Shown in pieces: positions 1 through 8,830 of a stretch of 64,000 bases of DNA. How positions within the stretch are numbered: position 1 is the stretch's first letter; each line of letters starts with the position of its first letter. The notes under the pieces were generated by a model. That model did not search any database. It saw only the letters and a list, made by a program, of their open reading frames with translations, and was not told the origin of the DNA. The translations under genes were made by a program, and so were the position numbers. The DNA is taken from contig NZ_CP121695.1 of NCBI RefSeq assembly GCF_029761915.1, forward strand, positions 186,001-250,000, in the 5' to 3' direction. Source of the stretch: Bradyrhizobium sp. CB1650 (GTDB lineage: Bacteria > Pseudomonadota > Alphaproteobacteria > Rhizobiales > Xanthobacteraceae).

Positions 1-1184
1 CGGCGCACGCGCTGAAGGATTCCGGCCTGGCCGTGATCGTGCTGGAAGCGCGCGACCGCATCGGGGGTCGCGCCTGGACCGTGCAGGCCTCGCCGGAGGT
101 GACCTTCGACGTCGGCTGCGGCTGGCTGCATTCGGCGGACAGGAATTCCTTCGTTCCGATCGCCCGGCAACTCGATTTCGAGATCAACACGGACCTGCCG
201 CCGTGGGGCGATCGCGCCTTCGGCGATGCGTTTCCGGAGGCTGAGCGCGAGGACTTTGTGCGCGCGATCGACGAGTTCTACGAACGAATCTGGGAGATTG
301 CGGAGAAGGGCGAGGATGCGCCTGCCGCCGGTCATCTCGAGCCAGGTAATCGCTGGAATCCGATGATCGACGCGGTCTCGACCTATGTGAACGGGTGCGA
401 GCTCGATCAGGTCTCGATCCTCGACATGGAGGCTTACGAGGACACCTATTTCAATTGGCGCGTGCGCGCCGGATATGGGGCGCTGATCGCGGCCTATGGC
501 GCGTCCTGCCCGGTCGCGCTGAACTGCAACATCACGCTGATCGACCATTCCGGCGAGCGCATCCGCCTCGAAACCTCGCGCGGCACCCTTGATGCCGCGC
601 GCGTCATCGTCACCGTACCGACCAACCTGATCGCCGACGAGGCGATCCGCTTTTCTCCGGCGCTGCCGGCCAAGGTCGACGCTGCGCGCGGCTTGCCGCT
701 CGGCGTCGACGACAAGGTGACGCTGGCGCTGGAGGATGCAGAAGCCTTTCCAATCGAGGGAAACTTGCGCGGCGCCACCATGCGCACCGCTATGGGCACC
801 TACCACATACGTCCGTTCGGCCAGCCCTGCATCGAGGGCTTTTTCGGCGGCCGGTTCGCGCGCGAACTTGAAGATGCCGGTGACGGCGCCTTCGCCGCGC
901 AAAGCATCAATGAAATCGCGGGCTTCCTCGGCAACGACATCAGGCACAAGCTGAGACCGCTCCGCGAGTCTCGCTGGGCGCTCGATCCTTTTGCCCGCGG
1001 CTCCTATTCACATGCATTGCCGGGCCGTGCGGGAGATCGCGCCGTGCTGGCGGCGCCGGTCGATGGCCGGCTGTTCTTTGCGGGAGAGGCCACTTCGCCG
1101 AACTTCTTCTCGACAGCGCATGGGGCACGCGACAGCGGCGAGCGCGCGGCGAAGGAAGTGCTGGCGGCGTTAGCGAAGGCGTAG
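1..1184 (+). CDS. Flavin-containing amine oxidase, 5' end outside the window
   Basis: FAD-dependent amine oxidase (MAO / polyamine oxidase superfamily), expected to oxidise an amine with FAD as cofactor; the substrate cannot be told. The frame is open from base 3, so the true start and the first GxGxxG nucleotide-binding loop lie upstream. What is seen is the next FAD motif, LEARDRIGGRAWT, and the C-terminal FAD-contacting segment LFFAGEATSPNFFSTAHGA shortly before the stop. About 394 codons are visible, close to the full family length of 420-450, so little is missing. A palindromic repeat follows the stop. Family confidence is high. Confidence 0.88.
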   Translation, partial: AHALKDSGLAVIVLEARDRIGGRAWTVQASPEVTFDVGCGWLHSADRNSFVPIARQLDFEINTDLPPWGDRAFGDAFPEAEREDFVRAIDEFYERIWEIAEKGEDAPAAGHLEPGNRWNPMIDAVSTYVNGCELDQVSILDMEAYEDTYFNWRVRAGYGALIAAYGASCPVALNCNITLIDHSGERIRLETSRGTLDAARVIVTVPTNLIADEAIRFSPALPAKVDAARGLPLGVDDKVTLALEDAEAFPIEGNLRGATMRTAMGTYHIRPFGQPCIEGFFGGRFARELEDAGDGAFAAQSINEIAGFLGNDIRHKLRPLRESRWALDPFARGSYSHALPGRAGDRAVLAAPVDGRLFFAGEATSPNFFSTAHGARDSGERAAKEVLAALAKA

Positions 1185-1197
1185 CAGCAGACTCCGT

Positions 1198-1271
1198 CAT
1201 TGCGAGCGCAGCGAAGCAATCCAGACTGTCGCCGCGGAAAGACCTGGATTGCTTCGCTGCGCCCGCAATGA
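1198..1271. repeat. Intergenic palindromic repeat
   Basis: Inverted repeat with arms of the form TCATTGCGAGCGCAGCGAAGCAATCC and its near complement GGATTGCTTCGCTGCGC-CGCAATGA, around a short loop. It lies between two converging genes and could act as a transcript-end stem-loop. Other palindromic families occur in similar positions elsewhere in this window. Confidence 0.75.
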
Positions 1272-1275
1272 CGCG

Positions 1276-1683
1276 TTACTCGATCACCCGCGCCCGCAAA
1301 TCAGCATCCGGCACAAAGCACGCGTCGTACCTGCCGAAAATGCGATAGCGATTGCGCGCGACGAGATCGTACACCGCGTTCCGCAGCGGCTTCGGCACGG
1401 CGAACAGCGCGCGCACCCAGCCCCAGCCGGGGAGCAGCGACAACACCGTCAGCGCAGCATCCGACTTCAAAAACACCTCGCCGCCATGGACCACCGCATT
1501 GGTATCGGGATCATCAGGGTCAATCCCGAACGTTCGCGCCAGCCGCGTCCCATAATCCGACTGGATCGGCGTGAAGCGGAAGCGCTTTGCCGTATCGCGC
1601 TGCGCGACAAAGCGGACCCAACGCGAGCAGAAGACACATACGCCGTCGAACAGGATCACGTCGTCGTCGGGCCATTTTGGCAT
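1276..1683 (-). CDS. DCC-family thiol-disulfide oxidoreductase-like protein (DUF393)
   Basis: Small predicted thioredoxin-fold protein of the DCC family. The N-terminus carries the family signature DGVCVFCSRW with a CxxC pair (CVFC), followed by FxPIQS and the typical YDLVARNRYRIFGR C-terminus. Two adjacent ATGs are possible; the second (1683) is seven bases from AAGGA and is preferred. It lies 59 bp after the SDR-DoxX gene on the same strand and may be the last gene of that operon. A disulfide role is inferred from the CxxC; no member's substrate is known to me. Confidence 0.85.
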   Translation of the reverse strand: MPKWPDDDVILFDGVCVFCSRWVRFVAQRDTAKRFRFTPIQSDYGTRLARTFGIDPDDPDTNAVVHGGEVFLKSDAALTVLSLLPGWGWVRALFAVPKPLRNAVYDLVARNRYRIFGRYDACFVPDADLRARVIE

Positions 1684-1742
1684 CATAATGTCCTTCTTGA
1701 CGCGTTTTCCTCACGCGAACCGGTAATCACTTCGCTCGAACG

Positions 1743-3062
1743 CTATCGATTATCCAGCGTCATGAGCGCCACCAGCATCAGCACGATGGCGGGCCCCGTC
1801 TTCACCAATGCCCCGAGCGGCTCGATCCAGAGATCGGGCGCGAGGATTGCGGAGCCGGCCATGTAACCGAGCGAGGCGATCATGCCGGCGACGAGCCCAA
1901 GCGCAGACGTGCGGCGGAAAGCGATCAGCACGCCGATACTCATGTCCATCAGGCTGGCGCCGACGGTGATGGGATCCACCAGTGCCGACGGGAAGTTGTG
2001 CGCGCTCAGGATGCCGGCAGCGGCGCGGTAGGAAATAAACAGCGCGATGAAGCCGGAGACGACCCAGAACGCCACCAAGCTCGCGAAAACGAGCGCCTTG
2101 ATCAGGAACAGCCGCGCGAACCATTTGTCCTGGATGGAAGCGGGATGCCGCCCGATCGTCTCTGCCAGCGTTTTCGGGATAATGTTTGTAGCGGCGATCC
2201 ACGCCGAGGGATCACCGGTCACGCCGCGGCGCAGTTCGGCGACCGCGGTCGAACGCATCGGCGACATCCAGCCGAGATGACTGGCAAGATCGCCGAGCTT
2301 GACGCCGAGATCGAGCATGAATGAGGGCATTGCGACATGCGGCCAGTCGGCCGTGCCGAACGCAAGACGAAACTGCTTGATGATACCGGCCATTGTGACC
2401 GGCTCCGATTGCATCAGGTCCCAGCTCACAGCTTTCATCGATGCATCATCGATGTCGCGCGCGGCGAGCCAGGCGATCGTGGCGGCGATATCCTCGACCG
2501 CGACGGGCTGGAACGGCGCGGCCATCTCCTTGTCCGGCAGGCGAAACGGGAAAGCAGCGAGCGCGCGCAACAGGGCGCTGCCGCCATAGGCCGATGGTGC
2601 GATCACGAAGCCGGGCCGCAGGACCGCATGAGCAATCCCCGACGCGGAAATCAACCGCTCGGCCTCACGCTTGGTTGTCGCGAACGCGGTGCGATCGGCC
2701 TCCGCCGTCCCGGGAATCGAGATATGCACCAGCCGGATCGCACGGCCGCTGTCGCCGACAGCCTGAAGCAGGCGCATCACGAAGTCGCAATGCACGGCTT
2801 GTGTGTCGCTACCGGGGCCGTCCTGGAGCACCCCGAGGCAATTTACGACGACATCGACCGTATGCTCGCGCAACAGGCGCGTCACCGCGGCCGCATCGAG
2901 GGACAGAACCGGCAGCTCGATATCCAGCGGGCTCATTTTCTGCGCCGGCGACAGTCTGCGCGCAACGCCAATCACGCGAAAGCCGCGCGCACGGAGATCG
3001 TCGCTAACGAAACGACCGATCAGGCCGGAGGCGCCGAGCACGAGAATATTGGGCTGCCTCAT
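1743..3062 (-). CDS. SDR-family oxidoreductase fused to a DoxX-like membrane domain
   Basis: Two-part protein of 439 residues. Residues 5-14 hold the NAD(P)-binding loop LGASGLIGRF of atypical (extended) SDR proteins. Where a YxxxK catalytic motif would be expected the sequence reads FATTK, so Phe replaces Tyr and dehydrogenase activity is uncertain. From about residue 305 there are four hydrophobic segments typical of DoxX-like domains. The ATG at 3062 is chosen because it starts exactly at the Rossmann strand and lies 8 bp after the DUF2269 stop; the open frame upstream of it only overlaps that gene. Function is unknown, perhaps membrane-associated redox or binding. Confidence 0.82.
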   Translation of the reverse strand: MRQPNILVLGASGLIGRFVSDDLRARGFRVIGVARRLSPAQKMSPLDIELPVLSLDAAAVTRLLREHTVDVVVNCLGVLQDGPGSDTQAVHCDFVMRLLQAVGDSGRAIRLVHISIPGTAEADRTAFATTKREAERLISASGIAHAVLRPGFVIAPSAYGGSALLRALAAFPFRLPDKEMAAPFQPVAVEDIAATIAWLAARDIDDASMKAVSWDLMQSEPVTMAGIIKQFRLAFGTADWPHVAMPSFMLDLGVKLGDLASHLGWMSPMRSTAVAELRRGVTGDPSAWIAATNIIPKTLAETIGRHPASIQDKWFARLFLIKALVFASLVAFWVVSGFIALFISYRAAAGILSAHNFPSALVDPITVGASLMDMSIGVLIAFRRTSALGLVAGMIASLGYMAGSAILAPDLWIEPLGALVKTGPAIVLMLVALMTLDNR

Positions 3063-3070
3063 CGCGTCCC

Positions 3071-3538
3071 TCAAAACGGCTTTGCAATCATCAGCCAGAG
3101 GATCAGCATGGTCGCGCCGAAGCCGGGGAAGCCGAAGGCAAACCACCGGCGGAACAGCACGAAGTAGCGTTGTGGAAGAGCGGTGTGCTGGTCGCATGCC
3201 TTGCGCGCAAGATCGCGCATTTCAATCTGCATGATCACGACGGGGATCCAGAACAGGCCTGCGACGACATAGAGCGCAATCGCGGCAAGCAGCCAGCGCT
3301 CCGTGATCGACGTGGCGGAGAGCATCATCAGGAGGCCGCCGCTGACCGGCTGCATGATCACGGCGGAAAACGTGAAGATCGCGTCCGCGACGACCACCAC
3401 CGAAGCGGTGCGCGCGATGAACTCCGCATCGTGCGTGCGATGCGCCATCAGCATGAAGAAGGCGATGCCGGCGCCGGTGCCGAGGATGACGATGGCGCCG
3501 AGAACATGCAGATACTTGATCAGGAAATATAGCGTCAT
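3071..3538 (-). CDS. DUF2269 integral membrane protein
   Basis: Protein of 155 residues with about four transmembrane helices, beginning MTLYFLIKYLHVLGAI, which is the hallmark N-terminus of DUF2269. The start overlaps the stop of the upstream hydrolase gene by four bases (ATGA), which implies translational coupling. The next gene downstream is the SDR-DoxX fusion. No biochemical function is known for the family. Its place between an exported hydrolase and an SDR-DoxX / DCC pair suggests an envelope redox or membrane-maintenance role; this is inference from context only. Confidence 0.85.
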   Translation of the reverse strand: MTLYFLIKYLHVLGAIVILGTGAGIAFFMLMAHRTHDAEFIARTASVVVVADAIFTFSAVIMQPVSGGLLMMLSATSITERWLLAAIALYVVAGLFWIPVVIMQIEMRDLARKACDQHTALPQRYFVLFRRWFAFGFPGFGATMLILWLMIAKPF

Positions 3539-4434
3539 GGCTTGCTGACCGCGATCGGCTTGGGCGACTTCAGCGCGCGGTCGAGCTCCGCGCCTGCGAC
3601 TCTGACCCCGGATTCGGTCTCGATCATCCAATGGCCCTCGCTGCCCACCGCGGGCAGGATGCGGAAATCGACCTTGTCACCGCCGCCGCGAAACGCATCG
3701 GCCAGCGTCTGCGAGAATGCCGGCGAGAAATAGCCGTCATTGCCGGCAACCAGCCATGTGACGGGAATGCGCGCCGTCTTGCCGAACGCAGCTGCGGCCG
3801 CGAGGAGCGTATGCGGCGCGCAGATGCGGCCGGGGACGTCAGTGGCATGGCCGCCGCGTCCCGGCGCAAAGGCGACGATCGCGGAAATGGTCCGTGGATC
3901 GGCATTGGCGAGTGCCAGCGCCCCCCAGCCGCCGGCGGAATGGCCGATCAAGACGGCGCCCTCCTTGCGGACGAAATCCCGCTTTCGCAGGAAATCCAGC
4001 GCGAGTGAAATCTCGTCCGCGGTGGCGCGGCCGGAGTGCGCATAGTCCGCCTCGTCGCAGCCGCCCTGATCCTCGACATAGTGGCCGCCGGTTGCGCCAT
4101 GACCGAGCCGTTCCGGCACCAGCACGACAAAGCCGCGCGCAATGAGAAACGCGACCAGTGCGCGGTATTCCGGTTGCGGCATTTGCGCACGACGCAGCAC
4201 GTTCTGCGTGGACGCGTGGGCGATGACGGCGAGCCGAAACGGCCCGTCGCCAGCCGGACGAAACAGCAGCGCCTGCGCCGCAATTTCACTGTCCGGCGAC
4301 GGCACGCGCCATTGCTGCCGGCGAAACGGCTCGCCTTCCTCCCCCACGGGACCAAATACGACCTGCGCGCGCAGAGGCGGCGCAATGAGCGCGGCCAGCA
4401 CGGGCAAAAGGGCGAGCGCGAAAAAGAGCCGCAT
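3535..4434 (-). CDS. Exported alpha/beta hydrolase, dienelactone-hydrolase-like
   Basis: Protein of 299 residues with a Sec signal peptide (MRLFFALALLPVLAALIAPPLRAQ) and an alpha/beta hydrolase fold. The nucleophile elbow is GHSAGG, preceded by the usual VLI strand; a candidate acid lies in AGNDGYFSP and a candidate histidine in GSEGHWMI near the end. The substrate is unknown. It is the first gene of a leftward operon and overlaps DUF2269 by ATGA. The 5' side faces the GNAT gene across 267 bp that holds a CtrA-type box. Confidence 0.82.
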   Translation of the reverse strand: MRLFFALALLPVLAALIAPPLRAQVVFGPVGEEGEPFRRQQWRVPSPDSEIAAQALLFRPAGDGPFRLAVIAHASTQNVLRRAQMPQPEYRALVAFLIARGFVVLVPERLGHGATGGHYVEDQGGCDEADYAHSGRATADEISLALDFLRKRDFVRKEGAVLIGHSAGGWGALALANADPRTISAIVAFAPGRGGHATDVPGRICAPHTLLAAAAAFGKTARIPVTWLVAGNDGYFSPAFSQTLADAFRGGGDKVDFRILPAVGSEGHWMIETESGVRVAGAELDRALKSPKPIAVSKP

Positions 4435-4641
4435 GGAATCGCTGGAAGCGAGAGGGATAGCGGAGGCCAGACTAGTAGGAACGAATCATTCTGGGCGGAC
4501 TTTCTGCGATGCCTTCAGCCGTCCACTCGCTGCCGCAAGGCAGTTTTGCACCGACACATGACAAGCCGTTACCGTTCGAAGCGGCGCCTTGTCCTCTTTC
4601 GGTACAACATGGGTAAAATACTGATGCAGAAAGTCCACAGG

Positions 4642-4657
4642 TTAACCGATAATTAAC
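4642..4657 (+). promoter_or_regulatory. Candidate CtrA-binding box (TTAA-N7-TTAAC)
   Basis: TTAA at 4642-4645, seven bases, then TTAAC at 4653-4657: an exact match to the full CtrA consensus of alphaproteobacteria. It ends 44 bp before the ATG of the GNAT gene and about 210 bp from the divergent hydrolase start. No other exact match with this spacing was noticed in the intergenic regions. Binding is not shown. Confidence 0.5.
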
Positions 4658-4701
4658 GATAGGTCTTGCCGCCGGCGCGGCGACTTGGTTTGATCGCATC
4701 C

Positions 4702-5211
4702 ATGAGCACAACCCTGATCGAGGTCCGGCCGGCCAAAGCTGCAGACGCTACTGCGGTGGCGTCGACCCACGACGAAGCTTGGCGTTCGGCCTATCAGGGC
4801 ATCATCCCCGGAGCCGAGCTGGAGAAGCTGATCAACCGCCGCGGTCCGCAATGGTGGGACAGCGCGATCCGCAAGGGCAGCCGCGTCAGCGTGCTGGTGT
4901 TCGGCGACAAGATCGCGGGCTATGCCAATTACGGTCGCAACCGCGCCCGCAGCCTGCATTTCGACGGCGAGATCTACGAGCTCTATCTGCGTCCGGAATT
5001 CCAGGGCCTCGGCTTCGGCCGGCGCCTGTTCGCCGCCGCACGCCGCGACCTGATGCAGAGCGGACTGAAGAGCATGGTGGTGTGGGCGCTCTCGGACAAC
5101 GATCCGGCAACCGAGTTCTACCGGGCACTGGGCGGCCGCATGGTGGCGCGTTCCTCGGAGCGTTTCGGGCCGAAATCGCTCGACAAGATTGCCTTCGCTT
5201 GGACCAATTGA
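4702..5211 (+). CDS. GNAT-family N-acetyltransferase
   Basis: Protein of 169 residues with the GNAT fold. The acetyl-CoA pyrophosphate-binding motif A is YLRPEFQGLGFGRRLF (Q-x-x-G-x-G/R pattern), and WALSDNDPATEFYRALG is the usual motif B region. The ATG at 4702 is preferred over an upstream frame extension because the conserved IEVRPAKAADA strand begins right after it. The acceptor substrate cannot be predicted. Transcribed alone, behind the CtrA-type box at 4642, so cell-cycle or motility-linked control is possible. Confidence 0.87.
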   Translation: MSTTLIEVRPAKAADATAVASTHDEAWRSAYQGIIPGAELEKLINRRGPQWWDSAIRKGSRVSVLVFGDKIAGYANYGRNRARSLHFDGEIYELYLRPEFQGLGFGRRLFAAARRDLMQSGLKSMVVWALSDNDPATEFYRALGGRMVARSSERFGPKSLDKIAFAWTN

Positions 5212-5387
5212 GCTGCTGAAACGTCAGCCGGCAGCGCTTCCATCCGTCGATACCGTTGCCTTTTGAGCCGGTAGTCGCTGGATTCATAATTTCGCAAAAG
5301 TTCGATGGATAGGCGGGCCAAGCCCGCGTATGACAGTGCCAAATCGCTGCCGGGCACGATTTCACCTCGGCAACAACGGAGCCTTGA

Positions 5388-5921
5388 ATGCGTATCGATG
5401 CGGTCTCGATCGGGACCAACACCCCACACGAAGTCAACGTCATCATCGAAGTGCCCGTGGGCGGTGAACCGATCAAATACGAGATGGACAAGGAGGCTGG
5501 TACGCTGGTCGTGGACCGCTTCCTGTACACGCCGATGCGTTACCCCGGTAACTACGGCTTCATCCCGCACACGCTGTCCGACGACGGCGACCCCTGCGAC
5601 GTCCTGATCGTCAACACCCGCGCCATCATCCCGGGCGCGGTCATGAGCGTGCGTCCGGTCGGTGTGCTGTTCATGGAGGACGAAGCCGGCGGCGACGAGA
5701 AGATTCTGGCCGTGCCGTCGTCCAAGCTGACGCAGCGCTACGACAAGGTGAAGTCATACAGCGATCTGCCGGACATCACGCTGCAGCAGATCCAGCACTT
5801 CTTCGAGCACTACAAGGATCTCGAGAAGGGCAAGTGGGTGAAGATCCTGCGCTGGGGCGGCCCGGACGAGGCGCACAAGCTGATCCTCGAAGGCATGGAT
5901 CGGGCGAAGAAGAAGGCCTAG
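5388..5921 (+). CDS. ppa: Inorganic pyrophosphatase
   Basis: Family I soluble inorganic pyrophosphatase, 177 residues, hydrolysing PPi to two phosphates in the cytoplasm and so driving nucleic acid and amino-acyl-tRNA synthesis. The family signature D-G-D-P-C-D-V is present (DDGDPCDVL), and [14 protein letters not shown] and [10 protein letters not shown] are typical of alphaproteobacterial Ppa. Length matches the family. GGAG lies about seven bases before the ATG. A palindromic repeat follows the stop and separates it from the converging folD operon. Confidence 0.97.
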   Translation: MRIDAVSIGTNTPHEVNVIIEVPVGGEPIKYEMDKEAGTLVVDRFLYTPMRYPGNYGFIPHTLSDDGDPCDVLIVNTRAIIPGAVMSVRPVGVLFMEDEAGGDEKILAVPSSKLTQRYDKVKSYSDLPDITLQQIQHFFEHYKDLEKGKWVKILRWGGPDEAHKLILEGMDRAKKKA

Positions 5922-5923
5922 TT

Positions 5924-6011
5924 GTCATCCCGGGGCGGCTCGAAGAGCCGAACCCGGAATCCAGAAGTTATTGCGCGAGATTCCGGGTTCGCGCGGCGCG
6001 CCCGGAATGAC
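5924..6011. repeat. Intergenic palindromic repeat (ATTCCGGG type)
   Basis: Imperfect inverted repeat: GTCATCCCGGGGCGGCTCG and AACCCGGAATCC on the left, ATTCCGGGTTCG and GCGCCCGGAATGAC on the right. It lies between the converging ppa and folD genes. Related GTCATTCCGGG elements lie at 17580, 45396 and 50721. Confidence 0.75.
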
Positions 6012-6015
6012 GGTT

Positions 6016-6900
6016 TCAAACCGCCGGCTTCGGCAGGCCTGCGATCGCGCACGCGGCGCGCAGCGTGTTCACCAGCAGGCACGCGACCGTCATCTGGCCG
6101 ACGCCGCCCGGCACCGGCGTGATCGCGCCTGCGACCGCGAGCGCTTCCTGATAGGCAACATCGCCGACGAGGCGGGTCTTGCCGTCATCCTTCGGGATGC
6201 GGCTGATACCGACGTCGATCACGGTCGCACCCGGCTTCAGCCACTCCCCGCGCACCATCTCGGGTTTGCCCACGGCGGCATAGACGAGGTCGGCGCGTTT
6301 CACGAGGGCAGGCAGGTCGCGCGAGCGCGAATGCGCGATCGTCACCGTGGCGTTCTCGTTCAGCAGCAACTGCAGCAGCGGACGGCCGACCAGGTTGGAA
6401 CGGCCGATGACGATGGCGTTCATGCCTCCGAGCGAAGCGTGCACGCTTTTGGTCAGGATGATGCAGCCGAGCGGCGTGCAGGGCGACAACGCCTCGAAGC
6501 CGCCGGCAAGCCGGCCGGCGTTGTTGGGATGCAGGCCATCGACGTCCTTGGCGGGATCGATGGCATTGATGACGGCCTCGGTGTTGAGGCCCTTCGGCAG
6601 CGGAAGCTGCACCAGAATGCCGTGCACGGCGGGATCGCGATTGAGTTTTGCGACGAGCGCCAGCAGATCGGCCTGCGAGACATCGGCCGGCAGCTTGTGC
6701 TCGAACGAGGCCATGCCGGCGGCTTGGGTCTGGGTGTGCTTGGAGCGGACATAGACTTCGCTGGCGGGGTCATTGCCGACCAGGACCACCGCAAGCCCCG
6801 GCACCAGATTGTGCTCGCGCCTGACGCGGGCGACCTCCTCAGTGACGCGGCCGCGAAGCTCCGCGGCAATGACTTTCCCATCGATGATCTTGGCCGTCAT
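6016..6900 (-). CDS. folD: Bifunctional methylenetetrahydrofolate dehydrogenase / methenyltetrahydrofolate cyclohydrolase
   Basis: FolD interconverts 5,10-methylene-THF, 5,10-methenyl-THF and 10-formyl-THF using NADP, feeding purine and formyl-Met synthesis. The 294-residue protein shows the N-terminal [20 protein letters not shown] with the catalytic Lys, [12 protein letters not shown], the cofactor-binding [11 protein letters not shown], and C-terminal [15 protein letters not shown]. The ATG at 6900 follows the DUF167 stop after one base, so it is the last gene of yggT-DUF167-folD and is probably translationally coupled. Confidence 0.97.
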   Translation of the reverse strand: MTAKIIDGKVIAAELRGRVTEEVARVRREHNLVPGLAVVLVGNDPASEVYVRSKHTQTQAAGMASFEHKLPADVSQADLLALVAKLNRDPAVHGILVQLPLPKGLNTEAVINAIDPAKDVDGLHPNNAGRLAGGFEALSPCTPLGCIILTKSVHASLGGMNAIVIGRSNLVGRPLLQLLLNENATVTIAHSRSRDLPALVKRADLVYAAVGKPEMVRGEWLKPGATVIDVGISRIPKDDGKTRLVGDVAYQEALAVAGAITPVPGGVGQMTVACLLVNTLRAACAIAGLPKPAV

Positions 6901-6901
6901 G

Positions 6902-7243
6902 TCAGTTCCCTGATTCCCTGGATTTGGCCGAGGCGAGCTGGCGCAGCGTATCGCCGAGCTGCACCGGATCGCCATCGACCCCGATCTGCTTCAAGCGCGA
7001 CGTCGCCCCGGACAGGAGCTTCACGCTGGCCTTGGGCACACGAAGCGATTTCGCCACCAGTGCCAATACCGCCCGATTGGCCTCGCCGCCATCGGCGACG
7101 GCACGCACGCGCACCTTGAGCACGCTGCGGCCGTCGGAGAGCTGCTCGATCCCGTCGATATCGTCGCGGCCGCCGCGCGGCGTCACCCGCAAGGCAATGC
7201 TGATGCCCGAGGCGGAGATGCGCCAGGGCTCGCCCGCGACCAA
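6902..7243 (-). CDS. DUF167 (YggU-like) protein
   Basis: Protein of 113 residues of the DUF167 family, with the recognisable core [37 protein letters not shown] and [12 protein letters not shown]. The frame runs back to the yggT stop at 7264 with no ATG or GTG; TTG at 7243 is the only initiation codon available, so a TTG start is assigned. It is the middle gene of the yggT-DUF167-folD operon. The function of the family is unknown; the order next to yggT is widespread in bacteria. Confidence 0.88.
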   Translation of the reverse strand: MVAGEPWRISASGISIALRVTPRGGRDDIDGIEQLSDGRSVLKVRVRAVADGGEANRAVLALVAKSLRVPKASVKLLSGATSRLKQIGVDGDPVQLGDTLRQLASAKSRESGN

Positions 7244-7261
7244 GGCTCCGCCCGCCCCGCG

Positions 7262-7552
7262 TTAGAGTACGTTGGGGTAGATGTAGTACATAATCACCCG
7301 TTCGACGAACATGATGATCAAGATCAGGATGATCGGCGAGATGTCGATGCCGCCGAGATTGGGCATGAAGTTGCGAATCGGCGCCAGCACCGGCTCGGTA
7401 ATGCGGTACAGGAACTCCGCCACGGCCGAGACGAACTGATTGCGGGTGTTCACGACGTTGAAGGCGATCAGCCAGGACAGGATCGCGGACGCGATCAGCA
7501 GCCAGACGTAGAGGTCGAGCACGATGATGACGATGTCGAGAACGGCACGCAT
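7262..7552 (-). CDS. YggT-family integral membrane protein
   Basis: Protein of 96 residues with two or three hydrophobic helices. The motif RITEPVLAPIRNFMPNLGGIDISPI is the YggT signature; only part is needed for recognition (TEPVLAPIR). YggT proteins have been linked to osmotic tolerance and to membrane or division functions, but without a settled mechanism. First gene of a leftward operon with DUF167 and folD; 18 bp separate its stop from the next start. A divergent tRNA-Ala gene lies upstream. Confidence 0.9.
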   Translation of the reverse strand: MRAVLDIVIIVLDLYVWLLIASAILSWLIAFNVVNTRNQFVSAVAEFLYRITEPVLAPIRNFMPNLGGIDISPIILILIIMFVERVIMYYIYPNVL

Positions 7553-7672
7553 GGCTGGGGAAACTCTGATTCCGATGGGGGATGTGACGCCGTTTGCTAG
7601 ATATCGGTTCCCCCCGGCTCAAACAAGGGAAGTCCCGGCCCCGATGAGGCTAAAACCGGGTTACGCCCGTCC

Positions 7673-7700
7673 TTGACTTGACCTTGGCGGGGACTTAAAT
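7673..7700 (+). promoter_or_regulatory. Possible promoter of tRNA-Ala
   Basis: TTGACT at 7673-7678 and TTAAAT at 7695-7700 with a 16-base spacer, ending about 42 bp before the mature tRNA. The -35 match is 5 of 6 and the -10 match is moderate. This is a pattern call only. Confidence 0.35.
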
Positions 7701-7742
7701 GGCGCCCGGTTGTCGGCCGCGTTTACCAGAGCGGCCCGCGAC

Positions 7743-7817
<75 letters not shown>

Positions 7818-7818
<1 letters not shown>

Positions 7819-7920
7819 GCCTTCGCAGGCTATGCCTGCTTCGGCTCGGCAAGCCGCTTCGTAGCGAAGGCTGCCACGCCATAGCCCGAAGGGCGACGGC
7901 GGGCTTCCTCCGAAGAGCCT
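7818..7920. repeat. Palindromic tail abutting the tRNA-Ala 3' end
   Basis: AGCCTTCGC at 7818-7826 pairs with GCGAAGGCT at 7864-7872, with smaller internal hairpins (GCAGGC-tat-GCCTGC, CGGCTCGGCAAGCCG). The stem starts at the last base of the tRNA CCA. The rest, to 7920, is further short GC-rich stems (CCCGAAGGGCG). It may serve as terminator or 3' processing signal, or be a mobile repeat settled at the tRNA end. Confidence 0.6.
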
Positions 7921-8733
7921 CTACTTCCCCGTGAACCTCGGCGGCCGCTTCTCCATGAAGCTTGCCACGCCTTCCCTGAAATCGCTGCCATTCAGCGCGA
8001 CCAGCATCTCCCGGTTGGCCTCGATCGTGGCTTCGGCAAGCGTCTGGAACGGCACCTCATAGAGCTGCCGCTTGATCACGGCCATCGCGCTGGGCGAGAC
8101 GAAATCGGCGAGATCCCGGGCGTAGGCATAGGTCTCCTCGCGCAGCTTCTCGGGCGGGCAGAGTCGATTGACCAGCCCGATCCGCAGCGCCTCGTCGCTT
8201 GCAACGCGCCGGGCCGACAGCAAGAGATCCATCGCATTGGCATGGCCGACGATGCGCGGCAGCATCCAGGAGATTCCATGCTCGGCGATCAGGCCGCGCC
8301 GTGCGAAGGCGGTGGTGAACACGGTGTTGTCGGCGGCAAAGCGCAGATCGCAATAGAGCGCGTGCACGAGTCCGATGCCGGCGGTCGCACCGTTGAGCAT
8401 GGCGATAACTGGCTTTCCGATCGAGGGGTAGAAGCCATAGCGCGTCTGCCAGTCCGGGCGGCGGTTCATGTCGAAGGGCGGCAGGTTCGATGCGCGCCTG
8501 ACGTCATTGGGGTCGAGCCCCTTCAGCGCGTCCATGTCGGCGCCGGCGCAGAAGGCCCGGCCCGCACCGGTCAGCACGATGACGCGGACATTGTCGTCGC
8601 CGGACGCCGATTCCATCGCCTGACGCACGTCGCGCTCCATGATCGGCGTCCACGCATTCATGCGATCGGGGCGATTGAGCGTGATGGTCGCGACCTTGTC
8701 GCTCACCTCATAGAGAATGTGTTCATAGGCCAA
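7921..8733 (-). CDS. Enoyl-CoA hydratase / isomerase family protein
   Basis: Crotonase-fold protein of 270 residues, expected to act on an acyl-CoA thioester. The oxyanion-hole segments are GAGRAFCAGADM and GATAGIGLVHAL, and IAEHGISWML carries the catalytic-type Glu. A TTG start at 8733 is chosen: GGGGAGA sits five bases upstream and LAYEHILYEV is the conserved N-terminus; no ATG exists at this point, and the open frame further upstream is rich in Arg and Ser. It begins about 97 bp from the amidotransferase stop. The exact substrate is unknown. Confidence 0.88.
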   Translation of the reverse strand: MAYEHILYEVSDKVATITLNRPDRMNAWTPIMERDVRQAMESASGDDNVRVIVLTGAGRAFCAGADMDALKGLDPNDVRRASNLPPFDMNRRPDWQTRYGFYPSIGKPVIAMLNGATAGIGLVHALYCDLRFAADNTVFTTAFARRGLIAEHGISWMLPRIVGHANAMDLLLSARRVASDEALRIGLVNRLCPPEKLREETYAYARDLADFVSPSAMAVIKRQLYEVPFQTLAEATIEANREMLVALNGSDFREGVASFMEKRPPRFTGK

Positions 8734-8830
8734 GGCGCTCTCCCCTTTGTTTTTCGGCGCGCCTTTTGCGCGCTCGTTGGGAGCGAGCCTAGCACATCCA
8801 GCGATGAGGCAAGGAACGCTGGCCGCGCGA

